Positions 16,152-24,437 of a stretch of 58,623 bases of DNA are shown here, piece after piece. Made by a program: the position numbers and the translations under genes. The DNA is taken from the NCBI GenBank assembly GCA_025354645.1, contig JANXML010000060.1, positions 1-58,623 of the forward strand, in the 5' to 3' direction. Under the pieces are notes generated by a model. That model was not told where the DNA came from. It ran no database searches and worked only from the letters and a program-made list of their open reading frames with translations. Origin of the DNA: Arcicella sp. (GTDB lineage: Bacteria; Bacteroidota; Bacteroidia; Cytophagales; Spirosomataceae). Position 1 is the stretch's first letter; each line of letters begins with the position of its first letter.

Positions 16152-17201
16152 TTAACGCCTTAAATATAACGAAGCAAAACGATTAATATTTACTTCGGGG
16201 TGAAGTTCTTTTTTATGAATTAAAAAATCAGCAAATTGATTGCCAAAAAAGGGTGCCAACGATACTCCTTTTGAACCAAATCCATTAAAAATTCCAAGGT
16301 TTTCAATTTCTGGGTGCATTCCCAAAAAAGGGCGACGATCTTTGGTTGCAGGACGAACACCAGCCTGCTGAGAGAGTACCCGCATTTGTGGTTTCATGAG
16401 TTTGTAATATTTTTCGGTTAAAATGTCCGCTCCTTCATTAGTTGGAATAAAATCCAAAACATCCCATTTATAAGTTGCTCCAAGTCTGAAAGTATTATCT
16501 CCGAGTGGAATTACAAATACACCTTGATTGATAATCTCTTGTAAATCAAGGTTTTGTATTTCAATATCCACAATTTCACCTTTTACGGGATTGAAAGGAA
16601 GGTAACGGAAATGAGGATTAAATTTACCATGGTATCCTTCGCAGAAAATGGTTATAACATTTGTATTTTCTGGAATAGAAGTTGTTTCAATCAAGACATT
16701 TCTTTCTAAAAAAAACGTTCTGAACGCACTAAGCATCACCTTCAAATCCACCCATCCAGCGTGTTTCATCGTTATTCCACCGAGGTCACTATTCACAATT
16801 TCTATTCGATGATTATTTTCAAATTCCAAGCTGCAAAAATCAAAAAAATCATCAGGAATGTGGTCACTTCTAAAGAATTTTTGAGTAGCCACATCTGGGA
16901 ATGGATGAAAGAGTGGCATTGAAAAGAAGAACTTGGCATTTAATTCTTTTTCTAATTGAGGGTAAAAATCTTCTAAAAAAGGAAAAATTTCATCTGCCAA
17001 CCATGTTTTTACTAATCTTTTACCCGTAACGGGATTATAAATTCCAGCGGCAACTTTAGAAGAAGAAGGAATTTCAGAATTGTCAAAAATTTGAACGTTT
17101 TGACCTTCTTTTAATAAAAAATAAGCAAGTATAGAGCCTGCTAATCCTTGACCAATAATAGTATAATTTTTAATAATTTCAGGTTCTGTAACCTCTTTCA
17201 T
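16152..17201 (-). CDS. FAD-dependent oxidoreductase, DadA/D-amino-acid-oxidase-like
   Basis: A 349-residue protein from ATG 17199-17201. N-terminal FAD-binding motif IIGQGLAGSILAYFLL (about 13-28). Near the C-terminus, GVRPATKDRRPFLGMHPE and FNGFGSKGVSLAPFFG resemble the FAD domain of MnmC and of glycine/D-amino-acid oxidases. It would oxidise an amine substrate in the cytoplasm; which one is not visible. No methyltransferase domain is present, so it is not a full MnmC. It lies 72 bases downstream of a bidirectional terminator and upstream of the propeller/barrel gene. Confidence 0.8.
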   Translation of the reverse strand: MKEVTEPEIIKNYTIIGQGLAGSILAYFLLKEGQNVQIFDNSEIPSSSKVAAGIYNPVTGKRLVKTWLADEIFPFLEDFYPQLEKELNAKFFFSMPLFHPFPDVATQKFFRSDHIPDDFFDFCSLEFENNHRIEIVNSDLGGITMKHAGWVDLKVMLSAFRTFFLERNVLIETTSIPENTNVITIFCEGYHGKFNPHFRYLPFNPVKGEIVDIEIQNLDLQEIINQGVFVIPLGDNTFRLGATYKWDVLDFIPTNEGADILTEKYYKLMKPQMRVLSQQAGVRPATKDRRPFLGMHPEIENLGIFNGFGSKGVSLAPFFGNQFADFLIHKKELHPEVNINRFASLYLRR

Positions 17202-17220
17202 TTTGTGTGTATTAAAAAAC

Positions 17221-17249
17221 AAAAAGCCCAATTTGTGTTGGGCTTTTTT
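17221..17249. terminator. Bidirectional terminator
   Basis: AAAAAGCCCAA-tttgtg-TTGGGCTTTTT, perfect 11-base arms with T runs on both strands. It ends the 17267-17533 gene on the minus strand, just before the oxidase start codon. Confidence 0.85.
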
Positions 17250-17266
17250 AAAATTTATGTTTTGGT

Positions 17267-17533
17267 TTATTGAATTGCGTTTTTTACAAATTTGAGAGGG
17301 ATTTCCAACATCTCAGAAATTGCTTCGGCTGTAAAACCTTTTCTGTATAATTTGTTAATATTATCCTTCATGGTCTTTTCAACACCAAGTTCAAGACCTT
17401 CCTCCGTAGCTTGTCTTTTAATTTCTTCTTGGATAGCTTCTATAATGCCCATTGTTCTGACGTTTTTGTTAATAGAATCAATTTCATTATCTAATTTAGA
17501 AATTAATTCTGGTTTTTCAAATGAAATGTTCAT
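17267..17533 (-). CDS. Small protein like the C-terminal tail of Rpn/PD-(D/E)XK transposase-like nucleases
   Basis: An 88-residue protein. The C-terminal half (GLELGVEKTMKDNINKLYRKGFTAEAISEMLEIPLKFVKNAI) matches the coiled, helix-turn-helix-like tail usual in Rpn-family proteins. The nuclease domain itself is absent. It may be a stand-alone tail protein, which Bacteroidota genomes often encode, or the remnant of a full-length gene; nothing resembling the missing N-terminus is found upstream. It sits between dnaX and a terminator on the same strand. Confidence 0.45.
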   Translation of the reverse strand: MNISFEKPELISKLDNEIDSINKNVRTMGIIEAIQEEIKRQATEEGLELGVEKTMKDNINKLYRKGFTAEAISEMLEIPLKFVKNAIQ

Positions 17534-17573
17534 TTTTATGAATGAACAAATTTTAGTAAAATCAAGTGGTTAA

Positions 17574-19354
17574 TCAATAATCATAATCCAATCCCAAGAC
17601 ACTTCTCAATTCGTTTAAAGCAGGGTTTTTCTCGGCTAAAAACTTGAATTTATCGGCTTGGGTGTAGATTAATGTAGTATTTTCCTGTTCTGCAACCACT
17701 ATTTCTAAATGGATGGTTGAATTCTGTAATTCTCGACGTAAAAAGTTTAAAACCTCCGTTCGTAAAGTCGTAGTAAGAAGGTCAATTTGAATTTCATTAT
17801 CTACTTCCAGATGAATGGTTGTGCCATTCAACGTAAATTTTCTATTCAAAATCACAAACTCACTAAAACGTCTTCTTATTTCTAAATCTTTAATTAATCG
17901 ACCCCAAACGGGTTGCAATTCAACAACTGTAAATTGCTTATTCTGTTGAATCACAGGCTCTTGCACTTGCGAAACGGTTTGTTGCGTTGACGCTTGAACA
18001 ATCGGTTTCCCAATCGTTGCCGTACTCCTTAGTTTACCTATTGAAGGGGATTGGGGGGTTATGGGATTTTGGATTTGTGGTTCAGTTGTTGGTACTTGGT
18101 CGGGAGGCGTTCCTTCATTACTTATCGGAAAAATAGTTACTGGTGTTTCGTTATTCGTTGTAACTGGTTTATTGTTAACTGATAACTGTTCACTGGTAAC
18201 TGAAACTACTTTCCCCCGCCGTCGCCCTCCGTGGCGGGTAATGTGGCTAAGTTCAATACGTTGGCGATGTTTACCAATTTCAAGAGACAGATTTCTACGT
18301 GCAGTTTTTGGTTTTTAGCAGCTTTATAATTCAAATCACAACTCGCTCCTATACTTAATGCCGATACTAAGAATGAATACTGTGCCGCCGCTGATTGTTC
18401 TAAATATTTCTTCTGAACAGACTCCGAAACCTGTAGTAATCTGACAGTTACGGGATCTTTGCAAACCAAAATATTTCTAAAATGCTCTAATAATCCAACG
18501 ATAAATTGATGTCCGTCAAAACCCTTCTTTAAAATTTCATCGAATAATAAAAACGAATCTGAAATCTTAGAATTTAAAAGTGCATCTGTCATTTTGAAGT
18601 AATAATCATAATCCAGAATGTGCAGATTATCAAGCACTTCGGCGTATTTCAAGACGTTATCTTTCGAGAAAGTAACATTCAAATCGAACATCGAAAGGGC
18701 ATCACGAAGACCACCATCTGCTTTTTGAGCAATCAATTCCAAGGCTTCTAAATCTGCAATGATACCTTCTTTTGCCGCAATTTGCGATAAATGCGAAGTC
18801 ATGTCACTGACTTGAATTCGATTAAAATCAAATATTTGACAACGGGACAGAATCGTGGGAAGTATTTTATGCTTTTCAGTGGTCGCCAAAATAAAAATGG
18901 CGTAAGAAGGAGGCTCCTCCAAAGTCTTCAAAAAGGCATTAAAAGCACTCGTTGAAAGCATGTGAACCTCATCAATGATATAAATTTTATACTTCCCAGA
19001 TTGCGGAGGATATCGCACTTGGTCAATCAAATTCCGAATATCATCAACTGAGTTATTGGAAGCCGCATCTAATTCGTGAATATTGAAAGAAGCATTATTT
19101 TGAAAAGAAGTACATGAATCGCAGATACCACAGGCTTCTGCCTCTTGCGTGAGGTTTTCGCAGTTGATGGTTTTGGCTAAAATCCTTGCACAAGTGGTTT
19201 TTCCAACGCCCCGAGGACCACAAAATAAAAAAGCTTGAGCTAAATGATTGGTACGAATAGCATTTTTGAGGGTTGTGGTGATATGCGATTGCCCGACCAC
19301 AGAATCAAATAATTGTGGGCGATATTTACGGGCTGAAACTACAAAATTTTCCAT
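17574..19354 (-). CDS. dnaX: DNA polymerase III gamma/tau with probable programmed -1 frameshift
   Basis: Clamp-loader ATPase. From ATG 19352-19354 the zero frame gives a 382-residue gamma-like product with Walker A GPRGVGKT (46-53), zinc-binding cysteines (65, 75, 78, 81), DEVH (128-131) and the clamp-loader collar, ending at TAG 18206-18208. The tau C-terminal domain (17574-17966, VWGRLIKDLEIRRRFSEFVI ...) is in the -1 frame, which stays open from the stop to the end. Just before the stop, G-GGA-AAG (18209-18215) is a canonical -1 slippery heptamer, with GGAGGG 9 bases upstream. A shift there would give a 593-residue tau. E. coli dnaX makes both forms by -1 frameshifting at A-AAA-AAG. The alternative is a plain frameshift mutation. 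Confidence 0.85.
18137..18238 (-). promoter_or_regulatory. Candidate recoding signal in dnaX
   Basis: In mRNA order: CCCGCC (18238-18233), Shine-Dalgarno-like GGAGGG (18230-18225), GGCGGG (18220-18215, pairs with CCCGCC), slippery GGGAAAG (18215-18209), TAG stop. Downstream come repeats of the AGTTATCAGTTAAC word, and AGTTAC ... GTAACT could pair across about 60 bases. The GC-rich stretch is unlike the surrounding AT-rich sequence. Slippery site and stop are certain; the stimulatory roles are inferred. Confidence 0.6.
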
Positions 19355-19357
19355 ACG

Positions 19358-19365
19358 CAAATGTA
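19358..19365 (-). promoter_or_regulatory. TAnnTTTG element three bases before the dnaX ATG
   Basis: TACATTTG-cgt-ATG. If it is a -7 element, the transcript would be leaderless or nearly so. No TTTG was found 19-20 bases upstream, so the call is weak. Confidence 0.3.
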
Positions 19366-19390
19366 AGGAAAATTTCGGGATGTGAGAATA

Positions 19391-20029
19391 CTATTTCCGC
19401 CCATAATCCGCAGGATTCTCCCCCCAAAATTCCGTTTCCCACTTTAAAATTTTATTGGAATACGAATTTTCTTTTAACCATTGAACTGCTCTTTCGACCA
19501 AAATAAACAGTTCTTCGGTTTTTTTATTTCGTTCCAAATTGGTTTTGATTGCTTTATTTTTTATCCAACTTATAGCAGTTTTAGAATCGGAATAAATGGG
19601 TAAAGTAGAATTGTGTTTTTTCAAGAAAGCCAAACCGTGAACAATCGCTAAAAACTCGCCAATATTCACCGTTCCTTGAGGAAAAGGTCCCATCGAAAAA
19701 AGCACTCTTTTCGTTTCCGTTTCCACGCCCTGATATTCCAATTTTCCAGGATTACCCGCACAAGCAGCATCCACAGAAATGCTTTCTGCGTTATAGTTGC
19801 CAACCAAAGCTGATGATTTTCTTTGCTTGCCCGCAACGCTCGATTGTGGTTTTTGAACCGATTGCCAATAGTTTCCTTTAAAAGCGTCTTCGGCTTCTTT
19901 CAAACTCTCAAAAGATTTATATTGAGCTTTCTCGAAGCCTTTTATTTGCTCTTCGGCATCTGACCAATTCTCAAAAACACCCGTTATTCGCCCCGTCCAG
20001 ATGGTATAATATTTTTGTTTTTTTGCCAT
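19391..20029 (-). CDS. Ribonuclease H with N-terminal hybrid-binding (viroplasmin-like) domain
   Basis: A 212-residue protein from ATG 20027-20029. The N-terminal ~45 residues (YYTIWTGRITGVFENWSDAEEQIKGFEKAQYKSF) form the hybrid-binding domain found in eukaryotic and some bacterial RNase H1. The C-terminal RNase H fold shows the acidic active-site residues in SVDAACAGNPG, NIGEFLAIVHG, YSDSKTAISW and a late Asp in NPADYGRK. It degrades RNA in RNA-DNA hybrids in the cytoplasm. It lies directly upstream of dnaX on the same strand, with a 36-base gap. Confidence 0.88.
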   Translation of the reverse strand: MAKKQKYYTIWTGRITGVFENWSDAEEQIKGFEKAQYKSFESLKEAEDAFKGNYWQSVQKPQSSVAGKQRKSSALVGNYNAESISVDAACAGNPGKLEYQGVETETKRVLFSMGPFPQGTVNIGEFLAIVHGLAFLKKHNSTLPIYSDSKTAISWIKNKAIKTNLERNKKTEELFILVERAVQWLKENSYSNKILKWETEFWGENPADYGRK

Positions 20030-20071
20030 TACTGTAACCACATAGAAATGATAGGAAACTTAGAAAATGAA

Positions 20072-20647
20072 TTAAAACTTCAATCTCGTTTGTAAAATTT
20101 TAATAGAAATTGCTAACAAAATTACGCCAAAAACCTTTCTCAACACGTTCACACCTACTTGTCCGAGTTTTGATTCTATCCATTTTGAGGCTCTAAGCAC
20201 TAAGTAAATAAATACCAAGTTCAATAAAATACCTACTAAAATATTCACTTCTTCAAACTGTGATTTTAACGATAAAATGGTTGTCATCGTACCCGCTCCC
20301 GCAATTACTGGAAACGCCAAAGGCACAATTGAAGCGGCTTTACTGGCTGACATATCCTCGGATTTGAAAATATTTCTTCCCAAAGTCATCTCTAAACCAA
20401 TCAAGAATATAATGATGGCTCCCGCAATAGCGAATGAGTTAATATCTACTCCAAAAAGGTTCAAGATTGATTTTCCAACGTAAAGAAAGACAATCATAAT
20501 ACCGCCTGAAACCAACGTAGCTTGCTCTGCATGAATATGCCCCGTCTTTCTGCGAAGGTCGATTATGACTGGAATTGCTCCCAAAATGTCAATCACTGAA
20601 AATAATATCAGCGAGACAGAAATGATTTCTTTAAAATTTAATTGCAT
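20072..20647 (-). CDS. MarC-family integral membrane protein
   Basis: A 191-residue protein from MQLNFKEI (20645-20647). The frame extends 45 codons further upstream, but these are a translation of the 45-bp palindrome array and are rejected. It has six predicted membrane segments with LFSVIDILGAIPVII, the glycine-rich GAIIIFLIGLEM, and PLAFPVIAGAGTMTTI, all typical of the MarC/UPF0056 family. The function of the family is unclear; despite the name it is not established as a drug-resistance protein. The palindrome array lies between it and the upstream aminotransferase gene. Confidence 0.85.
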   Translation of the reverse strand: MQLNFKEIISVSLILFSVIDILGAIPVIIDLRRKTGHIHAEQATLVSGGIMIVFLYVGKSILNLFGVDINSFAIAGAIIIFLIGLEMTLGRNIFKSEDMSASKAASIVPLAFPVIAGAGTMTTILSLKSQFEEVNILVGILLNLVFIYLVLRASKWIESKLGQVGVNVLRKVFGVILLAISIKILQTRLKF

Positions 20648-20651
20648 ATTT

Positions 20652-20955
20652 TTACTGTAGCTCGAAGTGGCACTTCGAGAATGGACAAACAATGTGACTA
20701 AGATTCTCGAAGTGGCACTTCGAGAATGGACAAACAATGTGACTAAGATTCTCAAAGTGGCACTTTGAGAATGGAAAAACAATTTGACTCAGATTCTCGA
20801 AGTGGCACTTCGAGAAAGGACAAACAATGTGACTTAGATTCTCAAAGTGCCACTTCGATAATGGAAAAACAATTTGACTTAGATTATCGAAGTGCCACTT
20901 CGAGAATGGAAAAACAATTTGACTTAGATTCTCGAAGTGCCACTTCGAGCAACAG
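20652..20955. repeat. Array of seven 19-bp palindromes at exact 45-bp period
   Basis: The palindrome CTCGAAGTGGCACTTCGAG or a close variant starts at 20661, 20706, 20751, 20796, 20841, 20886 and 20931, each exactly 45 bases apart. The 26-base spacers are nearly identical (AATGGACAAACAATGTGAC...). The central base is G in the first four units and C in the last three. Substitutions in the arms of units 3 and 5 are partly compensated (unit 3 changes both arms). The array fills the gap between marC and the aminotransferase gene. Because 45 is a multiple of 3, both strands have open frames through it, but these look non-coding. Confidence 0.9.
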
Positions 20956-20957
20956 TA

Positions 20958-21986
20958 TTAAAATAATTTCATCAAAGCCTTAATCTCAAAGTCTTCGATG
21001 GCAGGAAAATTAGCAATCCTAAAAGTAGTATTTTTCCAAGAACCATATCCATTCCCAACCGTAATTCCATTAGCTTTTGTTAACGCTTTTACTTGCTCAA
21101 TTTCTTCCTTCATTCCCTCAAGTGTAATAACCGTATCTGAACGAACTGTAGAATTTTTAACTAAACACTTAACTGATTTATGCTCGAAAAAATCGTACCA
21201 TTTATTCGCCTGAAGTTTTAATTTTTTATCAATAATTGAAATATTGTCAACTTCTTCCATGAGTTTTTTCAACAAATAAATACTCAACATATTAGGCGTA
21301 TAATGCGTTTGAAATTTTTGAAAATTATCGTGAATGAACAATAAACTGTTATAAAATTTACGGTCATTTATCTCCCTCGCTCGTTCAATGGCATGGGGTG
21401 AACATATCATGATTGCCATACCCGCAGGCAGTCCTAAACACTTCTGAACGGAGGCAAACCAAACGTCTCCATCGTTATAATCAAAGTCAATTCCACCCAT
21501 TGATGAAGTAGCATCAACGGCAATAATTGCCTCTTTAAATGCCTTTCTAATTGGTTTTAAATCCTTGATTTGCGTGCCGTTTGAAGTTTCATTGTGCGTA
21601 ATACAAACAACATCGTTAAAATTATTAATGTTCTGAAAATCAGGTAGTTCGTTTAAATCAAAAGAAACTCTTTCAATTTTTTTAATCAATTTCTCAGCAT
21701 AATCTGCCCATTTTTCACCGAAGGCTCCGTTATAAAAATGTAGGCTTTTTTGCTTGGTTAATGACTGAGCAATTATTTCCCAAGCCTCCGTTGCAGAAGA
21801 GATAAAATAGACGTAATAATCATCTGGGATATTGAGTTTTTGATGCAGTCCTTCAATTGCTCCTTGAATAATTTCCATGCCCTCCTGACTCCGATGATTG
21901 ACACTAAGAATTCCCTCTGCAAAAGCCTCTTGCAGATAATGTGCAACTTGCGGATAAACTTTTGAAGGTCCTGGATAAAAAGTCAT
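20958..21986 (-). CDS. Class V aminotransferase, phosphoserine aminotransferase-like
   Basis: A 342-residue PLP enzyme. It begins MTFYPGPSKVYPQV with a substrate-binding N-terminus typical of SerC and related enzymes. HRSQEGMEII (31-40), SATEAWEII (64-72), AVDATSSMGG (156-165, PLP-ring Asp158) and SVQKCLGLPAG (179-189, Lys182 as the PLP lysine) are visible. It could serve serine synthesis (SerC) or be an alanine-glyoxylate type enzyme; the class is firm, the substrate is not. It lies 35 bases downstream of aroQ on the same strand, with word-like AAGTTTTTAAC/TTAAAACTT sequence between. Confidence 0.85.
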   Translation of the reverse strand: MTFYPGPSKVYPQVAHYLQEAFAEGILSVNHRSQEGMEIIQGAIEGLHQKLNIPDDYYVYFISSATEAWEIIAQSLTKQKSLHFYNGAFGEKWADYAEKLIKKIERVSFDLNELPDFQNINNFNDVVCITHNETSNGTQIKDLKPIRKAFKEAIIAVDATSSMGGIDFDYNDGDVWFASVQKCLGLPAGMAIMICSPHAIERAREINDRKFYNSLLFIHDNFQKFQTHYTPNMLSIYLLKKLMEEVDNISIIDKKLKLQANKWYDFFEHKSVKCLVKNSTVRSDTVITLEGMKEEIEQVKALTKANGITVGNGYGSWKNTTFRIANFPAIEDFEIKALMKLF

Positions 21987-22021
21987 CTTGATTAAGTTTT
22001 TAACTTTAAAACTTTTATAAC

Positions 22022-22447
22022 TTACAAATAAGTTTGAATGGCAAAATCATATCCTCTCAAACCAAAACCAATAATAATTCCGATTGAATTTTTACTTAAA
22101 AAACTATGGTGACGGAACTCTTCACGGGCGTAAACATTAGAAATATGCACTTCAACGGCGGGTGTTTTCACGGCTGCGATAGCATCTGCGATAGCGATGG
22201 ACGAGTGCGTAAATGCCCCTGCATTCAACACAATCCCTTCATAAGAAAAACCTACTTCATGAATTTTATCAATTAAAGCTCCCTCATGATTAGATTGAAA
22301 ATACTCTAAATCCACCGTATTAGCGTATTTATCTTTCAAAACCTCAAAATATTGTTCAAAAGTCTGATGACCATATATTTCGGGTTCACGTCTGCCCAAA
22401 AGATTTAAGTTTGGACCGTTAATGATTATTATTTTTTTCTTTGACAT
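22022..22447 (-). CDS. aroQ: Type II 3-dehydroquinate dehydratase
   Basis: A 141-residue protein, the normal length for the dodecameric type II enzyme of the shikimate pathway. Seen: NGPNLNLLGRREPEIYG (10-26) with the catalytic Tyr25, the FQSNHEG motif, LNAGAFTHSSIAIADA, and VEVHISNVYAREEFRHHS containing the catalytic His. It starts at ATG 22445-22447 and is divergent from xerD, with about 130 bases between them holding AGTTATAG/CTATAAC and AAAGTTAAA/TTTAACTTT inverted words. Confidence 0.96.
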   Translation of the reverse strand: MSKKKIIIINGPNLNLLGRREPEIYGHQTFEQYFEVLKDKYANTVDLEYFQSNHEGALIDKIHEVGFSYEGIVLNAGAFTHSSIAIADAIAAVKTPAVEVHISNVYAREEFRHHSFLSKNSIGIIIGFGLRGYDFAIQTYL

Positions 22448-22579
22448 CTCTGTGGAGTTCTAAAAGTTATAGTTGTTTATAAAGTTAAACAGTTGATTTA
22501 GTCGATATTTCATTAGAATTTTACGGAGAATCCAATTTTAACTCCTATAATGCTATAACATTTTAACTTTTAACTAACA

Positions 22580-23509
22580 ATGTGGCAAAGCTATCTAAAA
22601 AATTTCAAAAGCTACCTCACTTTGGAGCGTTCTCTTTCTGAAAATTCGATTGAGGCATATTTGCGTGATGTCGGAAAACTCTGGGAATATCTTGAAATTG
22701 CGGGTGAATTGGATATTCAGCCAGAAACCGTTACCGATAAACACATCTTTAATTTCTTTTATTATATTGGTGAATTAGGACTTGAAGCCACCACACAGGC
22801 TCGTGTGCTGTCGGGTTTGAAGGCATTTTTTAAATATCTTTTGTTGGAAGACTTAATCAAAACTGACCCAATGGCATTGATTATGTCACCCAAAATAGGA
22901 CGAAAATTACCTGCTACTTTAACTTTTCCAGAAATTGAAAAAGTATTGGATGTTATTGACCTTTCTACCAATGAAGGTACTCGTAATCGGGCGATTTTAG
23001 AAGTACTTTATAGCTCGGGATTGCGAGTTTCGGAGTTGGTGGAAATGAAATTAACGGAATGTTTTTTCGATATTGGGTTTCTGAGAATTATTGGAAAAGG
23101 CGATAAAGTCAGACTCGTTCCTATCGGCAGAGATGCTTTACATTACATCAAAATTTATTTGGAAAGCGTGAGAAGTCAGCAAAAAATTAAACCCGAAGCC
23201 GAGAACTATGTTTTCTTAAATAGGAGGGGGAACAAACTATCTCGGGTAATGATATTCCTGATTATCAAGGACTTAGTGGCTCGTGCGGGTATTCAAAAAA
23301 ATATTAGCCCACATAGTTTTCGGCATTCCTTTGCAACCCATCTAATCGAAGGCGGGGCAGATTTACGAGCAGTTCAAGAAATGTTGGGGCATGAATCTAT
23401 CACAACAACGGAGATTTATACGCATTTGGATAGAGAATATTTACAGCAAACGATTGTCGAATTTCATCCGAGGAGCAAGAAGAAAGAGGTCTTAGGTATG
23501 AGGTTTTAG
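22580..23509 (+). CDS. xerD: Tyrosine recombinase XerD
   Basis: A 309-residue site-specific recombinase with an N-terminal SAM-like DNA-binding domain (about 1-105) and the catalytic domain carrying the full set Arg149, Lys173, His245, Arg248, His271 and Tyr280 (SGLRVSEL, GKGDKVR, HSFRHSFATHL, LGHESITTTEIYTH). It resolves chromosome dimers at dif together with a partner recombinase. No integrase-type context is seen, so it is the housekeeping enzyme. The last residues (VLGMRF) and the TAG stop are encoded by the first units of the 14-bp repeat array, which has grown into the end of the gene. Confidence 0.93.
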   Translation: MWQSYLKNFKSYLTLERSLSENSIEAYLRDVGKLWEYLEIAGELDIQPETVTDKHIFNFFYYIGELGLEATTQARVLSGLKAFFKYLLLEDLIKTDPMALIMSPKIGRKLPATLTFPEIEKVLDVIDLSTNEGTRNRAILEVLYSSGLRVSELVEMKLTECFFDIGFLRIIGKGDKVRLVPIGRDALHYIKIYLESVRSQQKIKPEAENYVFLNRRGNKLSRVMIFLIIKDLVARAGIQKNISPHSFRHSFATHLIEGGADLRAVQEMLGHESITTTEIYTHLDREYLQQTIVEFHPRSKKKEVLGMRF

Positions 23510-23836
23510 GTATGAGGTTTTAGGTATGAGGTTTTAGGTATGAGGTCTTAGGTATGAGGTTGTAGGTTTGAGGTTGTAGGTATGAGGTTTTAGGTATGAG
23601 GTTTTAGGTATGAGGTTTTAGGTATGAGGTTGTAGGTATGAGGTCTTAGGTATGAAGTTGTAGGTATGAGGTTGTAGGTATGAATCACAGGGTTATAAAA
23701 TCAAAATATGAAATAAAAACTTTAAATCAAAGACAACTACCTCATACCTACGACCTCATAATTCATACCTGAATTTATCTACGACCTCATACCTCATACC
23801 TACAACTTCATACCTACGACCTCATAATTCACGCCT
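23487..23836. repeat. Large word-repeat hairpin (14 x 14-bp TAGGTATGAGGTTN, then inverted words)
   Basis: About fourteen tandem copies of TAGGTATGAGGTTT and variants fill roughly 23494-23689. After a spacer of some 45 bases, words of opposite orientation follow (CATACCTACGACCTCATA and variants, 23732-23836). The array starts inside the xerD 3' end, and its last words stop four bases from the crp-like stop codon. It could fold into a hairpin more than 100 bp long. The same words occur at 10803-10996. Confidence 0.9.
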
Positions 23837-23840
23837 ATTT

Positions 23841-24437
23841 CTATCCTTTAATACTATTCCGAATCCGACTTAATGAATCAGGATGAATTCCCAAATAGGA
23901 AGCCAGGTCTTTAATCGGAATTAAACGCAACGCATCTGGTTGATTTTCAAGAAGATGCAAATATCTATCTTCGGCAGATTTTGAAATTAATGTATAAGTT
24001 CTGCGGGTTTCACGAATATATAATTGTTCGGCAATCATGCGATGAAAACGTTCAGCATTTTTGGAAGTTTCTAATAATTCCAAGACGGGAGGATAATGTA
24101 AACGAAAAGCTCTAACATTTGTAACGGCTTGAATGGCAATTGCAGAAGGACGTTGAGCCAAACACGAAGCAAAAGAACTCACTAAATTCCCCTGAAATCC
24201 TAAATCTACACAAATTTGTTTGCCTTCATCCGTGGTGGCTTCATATTTTACAGCACCTTCTAAAATGAAATAAGCATATTTTTCAACGTCACCTTTTTTA
24301 GTAAGATATTCTTTCTTTTTGAAGATAACTTCATCAATAATACTTTGATAAAAATCCCATTCTTCGGAAGAAAAATTGGCTAATTTGAAAATGGACTCTT
24401 TGACAAGATAAATTTTATTGGAGGCTGATAAGGACAT
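23841..24437 (-). CDS. Crp/Fnr-family transcriptional regulator
   Basis: A 198-residue protein with an N-terminal cyclic-nucleotide-binding-like domain (about 10-120; ILEGAVKYEATTDEGKQICVDLGF) and a C-terminal winged helix. The recognition helix region PIKDLASYLGIHPDSLSRIR is near the end. The phosphate-binding cassette is not the canonical cAMP type, and there are no Fnr-type cysteines at the N-terminus, so the ligand is unknown. It is a single-gene unit between the repeat array and a short divergent region. Confidence 0.88.
   Translation of the reverse strand: MSLSASNKIYLVKESIFKLANFSSEEWDFYQSIIDEVIFKKKEYLTKKGDVEKYAYFILEGAVKYEATTDEGKQICVDLGFQGNLVSSFASCLAQRPSAIAIQAVTNVRAFRLHYPPVLELLETSKNAERFHRMIAEQLYIRETRRTYTLISKSAEDRYLHLLENQPDALRLIPIKDLASYLGIHPDSLSRIRNSIKG

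Noticed and set aside
17574-17966. Separate gene for the DnaX C-terminal domain starting at GTG
   Set aside because: The frame is open without interruption back to the slippery site, and the domain is the normal tau C-terminus, so a frameshifted product is the better reading; an internal start cannot be excluded.
20648-20782. N-terminal extension of MarC encoded by the palindrome array
   Set aside because: The 45 extra residues are a direct translation of 45-bp DNA repeats; MarC homologues start at MQLNFKEI-type sequence.
20652-20983. CRISPR array
   Set aside because: Repeats are regular, but the spacers are nearly identical, the repeat is a 19-bp full palindrome, and no cas genes are present. 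It is a tandem palindrome array.
22580-23509. Phage or integrative-element integrase
   Set aside because: Length, full catalytic set and lack of other mobile genes or attachment repeats fit housekeeping XerD.
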